Shown here: positions 1 to 7,371 of the stretch, piece by piece
How the letters are laid out: each line of letters starts with the position of its first letter
Numbering within the stretch: position 1 is the stretch's first letter
From: Actinoplanes sandaracinus
Lineage (GTDB): Bacteria; Actinomycetota; Actinomycetes; Mycobacteriales; Micromonosporaceae
NCBI RefSeq assembly: GCF_030009775.1
Contig: NZ_JASCTH010000031.1
Span: 68,854 to 121,144, forward strand
Direction: 5' to 3'
Length of the DNA: 52,291 nucleotides
The notes under the pieces: generated by a model
What the model saw: only the letters and a program-made list of their open reading frames with translations
Databases searched by the model: none
Told to the model about the DNA's origin: nothing
Translations under genes and position numbers: made by a program

Positions 1-50
1 CTCGCGCCCGCGGGCCCGCGGCCGGCACCCGCTCCCGCCGGAGGCCGCCG

Positions 51-77
51 GGGGCGGCCGGCTCTGCCGGCCGCCCC
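51..77 (+). promoter_or_regulatory. GC-rich intercistronic hairpin before permease gene
   Basis: A perfect 11-bp inverted repeat, GGGGCGGCCGG / CCGGCCGCCCC, is separated by a 5-nt loop and ends about 13 nt before the ribosome-binding site of the permease gene. There is no T-tract. In importer operons such a hairpin between a binding-protein gene and the permease often protects the upstream message or partly stops transcription, so that the binding protein is made in excess. The upstream gene is outside the window, so this role is inferred. Confidence 0.5.
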
Positions 78-99
78 ACCAGCCTCTTTGAGGAGGAAC

Positions 100-1137
100 A
101 TGTCAGCGATCACCGTCGCCGACGAGCGCGTCGCCCGGGTGGGCGTCCTCAAGCGCCTGTTGCTCAAGCCCGAACTCGGCGCGCTGCTCGGCGCCGTCCT
201 CGTCTTCGCCTTCTTCGCCGCCCTGTCCGAGGTCTTCCGCTCGGCCAGTGGCATCGCGAACTGGCTGGACCCCGCCAGCACCCTCGGCATCATGGCCGTC
301 GCGGTCGCGCTGCTCATGATCGGCGGCCACTTCGACCTCTCCGCGGGCGTGCAGACCGGCACCGCCGCGATCACCAGCGGCCTGCTCACCACCTACTACG
401 GCGTGAACACCTGGGCGGCGCTGCTGATCTCCCTAGCCGTGGTCCTCGCGATCGGCTTCGTCAACGGATACCTGGTCGTCCGCACCGGACTGCCGAGCTT
501 CATCATCACGCTCGGCACCTTCCTGATGCTCCAGGGCCTCAACCTGGGTGTGACGAAACTCGTCACCAACACCGTCCAGATCAACAACTTCAACCAGATC
601 ATCGGGTACGACGTGCTACACGCGATCTTCGCCAGTGAGATCGCGATCGCCGGCGCCCGGTTCCAGATCGCGATCCTCTGGTGGATAGCCGCGACGATCC
701 TCGGCTCGTGGCTGTTGCTGCGCACGAGGTTCGGCAACTGGATCTTCGCGGTCGGCGGCGACGCGAACGCCGGGCGCAACGTCGGCGTCCCGGTCGCCCG
801 TACCACGATCTCCCTGTTCATGATCACGTCGTTCGCCGCCTGGTTCGTCGGCACGACCCAGATCACCCGGCTGACCTCGATCCAGGCGCAGGCGGGTTTC
901 GGTCAGGAACTGATCTACATCGTCGCGGCGGTGATCGGCGGCTGCCTGCTGACCGGCGGCTTCGGCTCGGCGATCGGCGCGTCCGTCGGCGCGCTGATCT
1001 TCGGCATGACCTCGCAGGGCATCGTCTACGCGGGCTGGGACGCCGACTGGTTCAAGTTCTTCCTCGGCGCGATGCTCCTGCTGGCCGTGCTGGCCAACCA
1101 GTACCTCCGCCGCTTCGCCGAACTGTCGAGGAGATAG
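100..1137 (+). CDS. Sugar ABC transporter permease (RbsC/FrcB-like, BPD_transp_2)
   Basis: This is an inner-membrane permease of a CUT2 sugar importer, 345 aa with about eight to ten hydrophobic segments. The family features are visible: a GGHFDLSAG segment near residue 73, where the family usually has a G-x-I-D-L-S motif, and an FAVGGDANAGRNVGVPV loop near residue 218, the EAA-like contact with the ATPase. An upstream TTG at 88 is possible. The ATG at 100 follows AGGAGG at 91-96 (spacing 3) and gives a normal N-terminus. The ATPase gene begins 2 nt after the stop, so the two are co-translated. The GGHFDLS sequence has H-F where GEIDLS is usual. The substrate is not evident; the oxidoreductase downstream suggests a sugar or cyclitol. 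Confidence 0.9.
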   Translation: MSAITVADERVARVGVLKRLLLKPELGALLGAVLVFAFFAALSEVFRSASGIANWLDPASTLGIMAVAVALLMIGGHFDLSAGVQTGTAAITSGLLTTYYGVNTWAALLISLAVVLAIGFVNGYLVVRTGLPSFIITLGTFLMLQGLNLGVTKLVTNTVQINNFNQIIGYDVLHAIFASEIAIAGARFQIAILWWIAATILGSWLLLRTRFGNWIFAVGGDANAGRNVGVPVARTTISLFMITSFAAWFVGTTQITRLTSIQAQAGFGQELIYIVAAVIGGCLLTGGFGSAIGASVGALIFGMTSQGIVYAGWDADWFKFFLGAMLLLAVLANQYLRRFAELSRR

Positions 1138-1139
1138 CG

Positions 1140-1952
1140 ATGACCGACGCTCCACTGCTGGAGATCAAGGACGTCACCAAGACGTTCGGCAGCGTCATCT
1201 CCCTCAACGGCATCTCCACCACCGTCCGCGCCGGCCAGGTCACCTGCGTTCTGGGCGACAACGGCGCCGGCAAGTCGACCCTCATCAAGATCCTGTCCGG
1301 AGTGCACCAGCCGGACGGCGGTGAGCTGCTGCTCGATGGCAGGCCGGTCAAACTCGGCAGCCCGCGCCAAGCGCTGGACGCCGGCATCGCGACGGTCTAC
1401 CAGGACCTCGCGATGGTGCCGCTGATGGCGATCTGGCGCAACTTCTTCCTCGGGTCGGAGCCGACCAAGGGCTGGGGCCCGTTGCGCCGGTTCGACCGGA
1501 GCAGGGCGATCGAGACGACCCGCCGCGAGCTGGCCGACATGGGCATCGACATCCGCGACCCGGACCAGCCCGTCGGCACGCTCTCCGGCGGCGAACGGCA
1601 GTCGGTGGCGATCGCGCGGGCGGTCCACTTCGGCGCCCGGCTGCTGATCCTCGACGAACCGACCTCCGCGCTCGGCGTCAAGCAGGCCGGGGTGGTGCTG
1701 CGCTACATCGCGCGGGCGCGCGACCGTGGCCTGGCGGTCGTCCTCGTCACGCACAACCCGCACCACGCGTACCCGGTGGGTGACCGGTTTCTGCTGCTCA
1801 ACCGGGGCAGAAGTCTCGGCGACTTCGCCAAGGGCGAGCTGTCGCTGCCCGAGCTCACCCGGATGATGGCCGGTGGCGCCGAACTCGACCAGCTCGCGCA
1901 CGAGCTCGAACGCGGCACCGGCGCCGTGGAGCGCGAGGAGGCGGCGTCATGA
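1140..1952 (+). CDS. Sugar ABC transporter ATP-binding protein, single NBD (FrcA-like)
   Basis: This 270-aa ATPase powers the adjacent permease. Walker A GDNGAGKST is at residues 39-47, the Q-loop is in TVYQDLA, the signature LSGGE is at 148-152, Walker B is in LLILDEPTSALG and the switch histidine is in VTHN. Ribose-type importers usually use a double-domain ATPase of about 500 aa. This is a single-domain protein of the FrcA type, whose DEPTxALGV sequence after Walker B it shares. The ATG at 1140 sits 2 nt after the permease stop. Its own stop overlaps the next start as ATGA, so the three genes form one operon. Confidence 0.93.
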   Translation: MTDAPLLEIKDVTKTFGSVISLNGISTTVRAGQVTCVLGDNGAGKSTLIKILSGVHQPDGGELLLDGRPVKLGSPRQALDAGIATVYQDLAMVPLMAIWRNFFLGSEPTKGWGPLRRFDRSRAIETTRRELADMGIDIRDPDQPVGTLSGGERQSVAIARAVHFGARLLILDEPTSALGVKQAGVVLRYIARARDRGLAVVLVTHNPHHAYPVGDRFLLLNRGRSLGDFAKGELSLPELTRMMAGGAELDQLAHELERGTGAVEREEAAS

Positions 1953-3106
1953 ACCACCTCGGCGTGGCGGTGATCGGCTTCGGCTGGATGGGGCACGTGC
2001 ACACCCGCGCCTACCTGCGCCTCCGTCACCACTACCCGGACCTGGCGATCGAGCCGCGGCTGGTCGCGGTCGCCGACGCCGAACCGGGCCGGGCCGAGGC
2101 GGCCGCCGCCCAGTACGGCTTCGCGACCGCCACCACCGACTGGCGCGAGCTGCTCGCCGACCCGCGTGTCGAGGCGGTCAGCGTCACCACACCGAACTTC
2201 CTGCACCGGGAGATCGGCGCGGCCGTCGCCGCCACCGGCCGGCACCTGTGGATCGAGAAACCGGTCGGCCTGACCGGCGACGACGCCCGGGCCGTGGCCG
2301 CCGCCGCGGCCGCCGCCGGCGTGCAGGGCACGGTCGGGTTCAACTACCGGTCCGCGCCGGCCGTCGCCGAGGCCCGGGCGCTGCTCGCCGCCGGCGCGAT
2401 CGGGCAGGTCACCGATGCGCGATTCCGGTTCGCCAGCGACTACGCCGCCGACCCGGCCGGTGGGCTGTCCTGGCGGTTCACCCGCTCGCACGGCGGCGCC
2501 GGGGTGCTCGGCGACCTCGCCTCGCACGCCGTCGACCTGGCCCGGCACCTGCTCGGTGAGATCGACGCGCTGGTCGCCGACACCTCCACCGTCATCGGGC
2601 TGCGGCCGGCGGTCACCGGCGCGGCCAGCCACTTCTCCCGCGCCGACGGCCCGCCGGGACCGGTCGAGAACGAGGACTACCTCGGCGTGCTGCTGCGCTT
2701 CGCCAGCGGCGCCCGCGGCACCCTGACCGCCAGCCGGGTCGCGGTGGGGGAGCAGAACACCTACGGCTTCGAGATCCACGGCACCCGGGGCGCGCTCGGC
2801 TGGGACTTCCGGCGGATGGGGGAACTCGCCGTGAGCACCGGCGACTCCGTCCAGTCGCGAAGCTACCGGACGGTCTTCGCCGGGCCGGGCCACGGCGAGT
2901 TCGCGGCGTTCCAGCCGGGCGCGGGCATCCCGATGAGCTACGACGACACCAAGGTGATCGAGGCGGCCGGCTTCCTGCGGTCGATCGTCGAGGGCAAGCC
3001 GCACGGCGCCACCCTCGCCGACGCCGTCGCGGCCGCCGCCGCCCTCGACGCGATGCTCGACTCCGTGCGCGCCGGCGCATGGGTCCGCACCGGCAGCGCC
3101 GCATGA
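1949..3106 (+). CDS. Gfo/Idh/MocA family NAD(P)-dependent oxidoreductase
   Basis: This 385-aa protein is a sugar or cyclitol dehydrogenase of the glucose-fructose oxidoreductase/inositol dehydrogenase/MocA family. A Rossmann motif, GFGWMGHVHTRAY, starts at residue 10. The family motif EKP is at 103-105, its lysine being the usual catalytic residue. The C-terminal half resembles the beta-sheet substrate domain. The start overlaps the ATPase stop by four bases. The position suggests it oxidises the imported substrate. The exact substrate cannot be told from sequence; myo-inositol-like compounds or hexoses are possible. Confidence 0.9.
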   Translation: MNHLGVAVIGFGWMGHVHTRAYLRLRHHYPDLAIEPRLVAVADAEPGRAEAAAAQYGFATATTDWRELLADPRVEAVSVTTPNFLHREIGAAVAATGRHLWIEKPVGLTGDDARAVAAAAAAAGVQGTVGFNYRSAPAVAEARALLAAGAIGQVTDARFRFASDYAADPAGGLSWRFTRSHGGAGVLGDLASHAVDLARHLLGEIDALVADTSTVIGLRPAVTGAASHFSRADGPPGPVENEDYLGVLLRFASGARGTLTASRVAVGEQNTYGFEIHGTRGALGWDFRRMGELAVSTGDSVQSRSYRTVFAGPGHGEFAAFQPGAGIPMSYDDTKVIEAAGFLRSIVEGKPHGATLADAVAAAAALDAMLDSVRAGAWVRTGSAA

Positions 3107-3136
3107 GATCACGCAGCGACGCTACGATCACTATTC

Positions 3137-6100
3137 GTGGCCACCGATCCGTACACTCTCGACGGTGCGCGTCGCATCCTCGCCGACACGCCCAAGGTCG
3201 TGGAAAAGCTGGACCGGCTGCTCGGGTTGGCGATCCTCGGCAGCGGCGTCGGCTACCTGACCACCGGAGTCTCCGAACTGTTCACCGTCTTCGGCTGGGT
3301 GGACCAGAAGAACGAGACGGTCCGGCTCCTCGACGGGCTGGTCTCCGCCGGTTACGAGCGGCTGCGTAAGGGTGCGGGCCGCGAGCGCTTCGACGTCCTG
3401 GCCGCGACCCACACGGCCCTGGTGCACGGCTCGTTCTTCGCGGCGATCCGCGAGGTGCTCGGTTCGGTCTACGACCGTCTCGACCTGACCGATGAGGATC
3501 TGTCGCGGCTGACCGCGGTCGCTGCCGGTGAACGGGCCGTCGGCCTGCTGGCGTCCGGCCGTGTGCCGCTGCCGGACGCGACCTCCGGCCTGCACCGGAG
3601 CATCGTCGATCGGATCGAGCCGTTCTACCGCGAGCTGACCCGTGCGAGCCTGGAGTTCTTCGCCGGCTTCCACGGGTGGCCCCGCGATGCCGAGGTTCGG
3701 CCGGCCGACCCGCTGGTGCGGCAGATCGTCGAGCGCGCGGTCCGCCGGTACCGGGTGGAGTACGCGCGGCTCGCCGCCGAGGTCCGCGAGTTCGAGATCT
3801 GGGCGATGCTCGGCGAGCACGCCGCCACGCAGGAGGTCACCGGCACGTCGCTGGCCCGCCTGGAGCACTGGGTGGCCACGATCGTCCGGCGCGGGGATCG
3901 GCAGGCCGCCCGGATTCTGACCGTCATCGAGGCGATCAACCGGGAGGTCCTCTCGGCGACGCTCATTCCGATCGGTGAGGCGGGTGACCTGGGCGGGGTC
4001 GTCCTGCCCACGGTGGAGGCGGGCTATGTGAGCCCCCGGTTCCGGTGGGCGATCGCCGACCGCGACGCACGCCCGGGTGACGAGCGCTGGTGGGCGCGCC
4101 AGCCGCTCGAGGACGACATCGAGACGTTCCTCGCCGGGCACGTCGCCGGCCCCGCCGGCACCGAGAAGCCGATGGTGGTCCTCGGGCACCCCGGCTCCGG
4201 CAAGAGCCTCTTCACCAAGGTCTGCGCGGCACGACTCGCGGGCGCTGACCGTTTCACCGCGGTCCGCATCGCGCTGCGCGATGTGGGCGACCCGTCGGCC
4301 CCCCTGCACGCGCAGCTGAGCGGGTCGCTGGAGAAGGCCACCAACGGCCACGTGAACTGGACCGACTTCTGCGCGGCGAGCGAGGACACCGTGCGGGTGT
4401 TGTTCATCGACGGGCTCGACGAGCTGATGCAGGCCACCGGCTCCACGCAGTCCGGCTACCTCGCGGACGTCGCCGAGTTCCAGCGGGTCGAGAAGGTCAC
4501 CGGCACCCCGCTGATCGCCGTCGTCACGGCCCGCACGATCGTCGCGGAACTCGCCGGGATCCCGGAGGGCTCGCTGATGGTGAAGCTGGAGGACTTCTCC
4601 GACGATCAGGTGCGGCAGTGGCTGCGGATCTGGCGCACGGTGAACGCCGGCGCGGGAGTCCTCGACCCGGATCCGGCGACCGTCCTGCGACTCGGCGACC
4701 TGTCCCATCAGCCGTTGCTGTTGCTGCTGCTGGCCGTCTACGCCGCTCGAAGCCCGTTACCGCGGCAGAGCTCCGCCGCGGACCTCTACGGCGCTCTGCT
4801 GCACGACTTCATCACCCGCGAGCTGACCAAGCCCGGGCAGCCACCGGAGGTCACGTCGGCGCAGCGCCGGTACGACGCGTTGTGGCAGCTCGGCGTCGTC
4901 GCCTTCGGCATGATCAACCGGGGCCGCCTCCACCTCGGCGAGGATCAGCTACGGCTCGACCTGGTGGCGCTGAGCCGCCGGCACGCCGACCCGATCCTGA
5001 CTCCGGCCGGCGCCCTCGATCCGGCGCAACGGGTCATCGGCCGGTTCTTCTTCATCACCGCCGCGGAGGCCGACGCCGGCCATGTCGGCCGCAGCTACGA
5101 GTTCCTGCACGCCACCTTCGGCGAGTACCTGGTCGCCTATCACGTGGTGAATCAACTGGTCGACCTGCACCGGGCCCTGGCCCGCCCCAGCTCCCAGCAG
5201 TGGGACGACGATCTGCTGTTCGCTCTCCTGTCGCACCGTCTCATCACCGCGGGGGCGGCGCAGGTGCTGCCGTTCGCGCGGCAGTTGTTCGCCGCGGAGG
5301 CCGCGGACACCCGACAGGGCGTGCTCGTGGTTCTCAGCCGGATCATCCGGGCGGCCCCGGACCGGTGGGGCCGGGGCGCGTTCGCCGGCTACGACCCGTC
5401 CGGCGGCCGCTACACCGACCGGATGGCGACGTACACCGCGAACCTGGTGCTCCTGCTGACCCGGCTGGTCGACGATCCAGTCCCGCTCGCCTACCTCGCT
5501 CCGGCCGACGCCGACCCCGAGGAACACTGGACCACCCTGCTCGACCTCTGGCATGCCAGCTTCCAGCGTGATCACGGTGAGGAGTGGCGCCAGCTGCTGA
5601 CTTCGCTGGGCCGTCCCACCGGGAGCTGGGCAGCGGTCGAGGCCCGCAGCGATCCGATCTCCAACACGTTCGTCCGCCGGCTCCGGCTCGAGACCGCCAA
5701 CCGGGTGCGCGGCGCCGCCTACAACGCCGGCATCGCCATGATGACCGACAACTACCGGCTGACCCCGGTGGACGGAGCCGAGCAGCTGGCGGGCGAACTG
5801 GCGGCGACGCTCACCGAGCCCGTCCCGGGCCGGGCCGGTGGCGTCGACGACAAGATGATGCGGGCCTTCCTGGAGGCCGACGTGACCGCCGAGTGGCTGG
5901 CGCGCCCGGTGCTCGCGCATCTCTGCCGGTTCGGTGAGAACATCCCGGTGCCGTTGTTCCGGGAGATCGTCGCCCGGCTGCTGGGTTTCCGGCGGCAGCG
6001 TTCCGATCTGGGGCCGGGATTCGCCCTGCTGGCCGCGTTGTTCCCGGCGCTGTTGCCGTACCTGCCCCAGATGGGCGCGGAACTGTTCGTGGCCGTCGAC

Positions 6101-6355
6101 TCGGGCGAGCCGGTGATGATCCCGGCGGCCCGGGATTCGAGGATCGAGATGGTGCTCGGGATCGGCGAGGTCGTCTGGGGCCGATCCGACCGCGTGCTCT
6201 ACGGAACCTCGTACCGGCACACCCCCGAGGTGAGGGCGGTCTTGGAAGGATCGTGGCCCGCGGCAGTGGTGGCTCTGCTGCCAGCTGACGCGGCCGACTC
6301 GGTCCGCCGCGCGATCATCCGGCAGGCGGTGGCGGAGATTCCCGAGTTCCTCTGA
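3137..6355 (+). CDS. NACHT-domain NTPase, STAND superfamily
   Basis: This is a 1072-aa STAND-type signalling NTPase. Residues 1-330 are mainly helical and begin with YTLDGARRILADTPKVVEKL; this resembles the helical N-terminal domains seen before actinobacterial NACHT modules (assignment by eye). The NACHT core has Walker A GHPGSGKS at 350-357 and Walker B LFIDGLDE at about 422-429, with the extra acidic residue typical of NACHT. The helical remainder has no obvious LRR, WD40 or TPR repeats, and no nuclease, TIR or protease motif is visible. The start is GTG, 30 nt after the sugar operon, with no clear Shine-Dalgarno. Such proteins can be anti-phage sensors (bNACHT/Avs-like) or developmental regulators. 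It stands alone, with no effector gene beside it, so defence is only inferred. Confidence 0.82.
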   Translation: MATDPYTLDGARRILADTPKVVEKLDRLLGLAILGSGVGYLTTGVSELFTVFGWVDQKNETVRLLDGLVSAGYERLRKGAGRERFDVLAATHTALVHGSFFAAIREVLGSVYDRLDLTDEDLSRLTAVAAGERAVGLLASGRVPLPDATSGLHRSIVDRIEPFYRELTRASLEFFAGFHGWPRDAEVRPADPLVRQIVERAVRRYRVEYARLAAEVREFEIWAMLGEHAATQEVTGTSLARLEHWVATIVRRGDRQAARILTVIEAINREVLSATLIPIGEAGDLGGVVLPTVEAGYVSPRFRWAIADRDARPGDERWWARQPLEDDIETFLAGHVAGPAGTEKPMVVLGHPGSGKSLFTKVCAARLAGADRFTAVRIALRDVGDPSAPLHAQLSGSLEKATNGHVNWTDFCAASEDTVRVLFIDGLDELMQATGSTQSGYLADVAEFQRVEKVTGTPLIAVVTARTIVAELAGIPEGSLMVKLEDFSDDQVRQWLRIWRTVNAGAGVLDPDPATVLRLGDLSHQPLLLLLLAVYAARSPLPRQSSAADLYGALLHDFITRELTKPGQPPEVTSAQRRYDALWQLGVVAFGMINRGRLHLGEDQLRLDLVALSRRHADPILTPAGALDPAQRVIGRFFFITAAEADAGHVGRSYEFLHATFGEYLVAYHVVNQLVDLHRALARPSSQQWDDDLLFALLSHRLITAGAAQVLPFARQLFAAEAADTRQGVLVVLSRIIRAAPDRWGRGAFAGYDPSGGRYTDRMATYTANLVLLLTRLVDDPVPLAYLAPADADPEEHWTTLLDLWHASFQRDHGEEWRQLLTSLGRPTGSWAAVEARSDPISNTFVRRLRLETANRVRGAAYNAGIAMMTDNYRLTPVDGAEQLAGELAATLTEPVPGRAGGVDDKMMRAFLEADVTAEWLARPVLAHLCRFGENIPVPLFREIVARLLGFRRQRSDLGPGFALLAALFPALLPYLPQMGAELFVAVDSGEPVMIPAARDSRIEMVLGIGEVVWGRSDRVLYGTSYRHTPEVRAVLEGSWPAAVVALLPADAADSVRRAIIRQAVAEIPEFL

Positions 6356-6413
6356 TCTCGGCGCGGCGGAAACGATCTCGGCGCCGAGAAAGTGATCCCG
6401 GTGCCGAGAAAAT
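6354..6413 (+). repeat. Three tandem 20-bp repeats at NACHT gene stop
   Basis: Three head-to-tail units of 20 bp start inside the NACHT stop codon: GATCTCGGCGCGGCGGAAAC, GATCTCGGCGCCGAGAAAGT and GATCCCGGTGCCGAGAAAAT. Units two and three each contain a GGCGCCGAG or GGTGCCGAG core, and unit two holds the palindrome CTCGGCGCCGAG. They could fold as hairpins at the 3' end of the message or bind a protein. There is no poly-T, so a classical terminator is not shown. Confidence 0.75.
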
Positions 6414-6889
6414 CTAGGTCGGAGGAACTAGACATTCTTGTGAAGCGTGGTTAGTGTTTCTCCCGTACCCAAGAGAGATCGTCGAAGACGCAGACGAGAA
6501 CGGCCGAGCGTCAAGCAGGGCCCGGACAGATGTCGTGGCTCGCTCGGCCCGCAGTGCGAGTGTCGATCAGTGCAAGTGTCGATCAGTGGAAGTGTCGATC
6601 ACCGCACGTGGTGGGGCCATGAAGTCGCGTGGGGCTCCGGCACCGGTGATCAGCAGGTGAGCACCACAGGAAATGCGAAGCAGAGGAAAGGGAGGGCCCG
6701 AACACCGTTGGATCGCCCGTCTCCAGGACGCGGTTCGATTCTGGAGTGGACACCGCAGTCTCCATCGAACGAGAGGTGGTCTCCGGTCACGCTTACGCGA
6801 TCCTCGCACCCTCAACCGCCGACGGCGGCCGGTGCGGACACGGCAAACCGGCGAACGTGCCGGTAGATGGTGTTTGAACCCGTAACCCC
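6414..6889. other. Non-coding stretch between NACHT and MerR genes
   Basis: I see no convincing gene here. The open frames are arginine-rich and lack ribosome-binding sites. The stretch is less GC-rich than its surroundings and holds one tandem array (6554-6601). A weak inverted repeat, CTCCAG...CTGGAG, at about 6721-6744 flanks a GGTTCGATTC word that resembles a tRNA T-loop, but no tRNA can be folded around it. Confidence 0.4.
6554..6601 (+). repeat. Three tandem 16-bp repeats (iteron-like)
   Basis: Three contiguous units, GTGCGAGTGTCGATCA, GTGCAAGTGTCGATCA and GTGGAAGTGTCGATCA, differ by one or two bases each. The conserved core is AGTGTCGATCA. The spacing of 16 bp is regular. It lies in the non-coding stretch after the NACHT gene and about 340 bp before the MerR-like gene. 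Either protein binding or replication slippage could explain it. Confidence 0.8.
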
Positions 6890-6917
6890 GGGCCCCGGCG
6901 CTTCCGCGCCGGGGCCC
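6890..6917 (+). terminator. 12-bp GC hairpin upstream of MerR-like gene
   Basis: GGGCCCCGGCGC, a TTCC loop and GCGCCGGGGCCC form a perfect 12-bp stem. No T-tract follows, as is usual for many actinobacterial terminators. It ends 22 nt before the MerR-like start, so it could be a terminator of upstream transcription or part of that gene's leader. Confidence 0.5.
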
Positions 6918-6939
6918 TCGTCATGAGAGAGGCACATGC

Positions 6940-7260
6940 ATGGCCCAACCCGACGACATGTTCGGTGACGAGGACTACCCCGCCTACACGATGGGCCGCG
7001 CCGCGGAGATCACCGGCGCCTCGCAGGACTTCCTGCGCCGCCTCGACGAGGCGAAGCTGTTCAACCCGTACCGGTCCGCCGGTGGGCATCGCCGTTATTC
7101 GCGCTACCAACTGCGCCTCGCCGCCCGGGCCAGGGAACTGGTCGCTCAGGGCACCGCGCTGGAAGCCGCCTGCCGGATCATCATTCTCGAAGACCAGCTC
7201 CAGGAAGCCCGCCATCACCACGCGGAGCACCAACGCGACCAGCGAGTGGACGCCGCCTGA
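6940..7260 (+). CDS. Small MerR-family HTH protein
   Basis: This 106-aa protein has a MerR-type DNA-binding domain: YTMGRAAEITGASQDFLRRL (helix-turn-helix) followed by a wing with GGHRRYSRYQLRL at about residues 48-60. A short helical tail ending at about residue 100 could dimerise. There is no metal-binding or drug-binding domain, so it is a minimal MerR-like regulator of the kind common in actinomycetes. Its start is preceded by GAGAGAGG at 6925-6932. An overlapping ATG at 6936 is in another frame. The target is not evident; the secreted GH5 gene follows about 110 bp later. Confidence 0.85.
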   Translation: MAQPDDMFGDEDYPAYTMGRAAEITGASQDFLRRLDEAKLFNPYRSAGGHRRYSRYQLRLAARARELVAQGTALEAACRIIILEDQLQEARHHHAEHQRDQRVDAA

Positions 7261-7371
7261 TCGCATCGCCGTCTCCGGCGCGCCGGCCTTTGCGGACCGT
7301 CTATTTCTTAGGACTGTTCCATAAAGGCCGGTGATGCTCTTCAATGTGACCACCGGACCCGTCGAAGGTTG

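Noticed and set aside
6354..6601. CRISPR array
   Set aside because: The repeats are contiguous units of 16-20 bp with no unique spacers, and no cas genes are near.
6447..6866. 139-codon open frame in the non-coding stretch after the NACHT gene
   Set aside because: It is Arg/Ser/Thr-rich, runs through the 16-bp repeats, and lacks a ribosome-binding site or domain. It looks like chance openness in GC-rich DNA.
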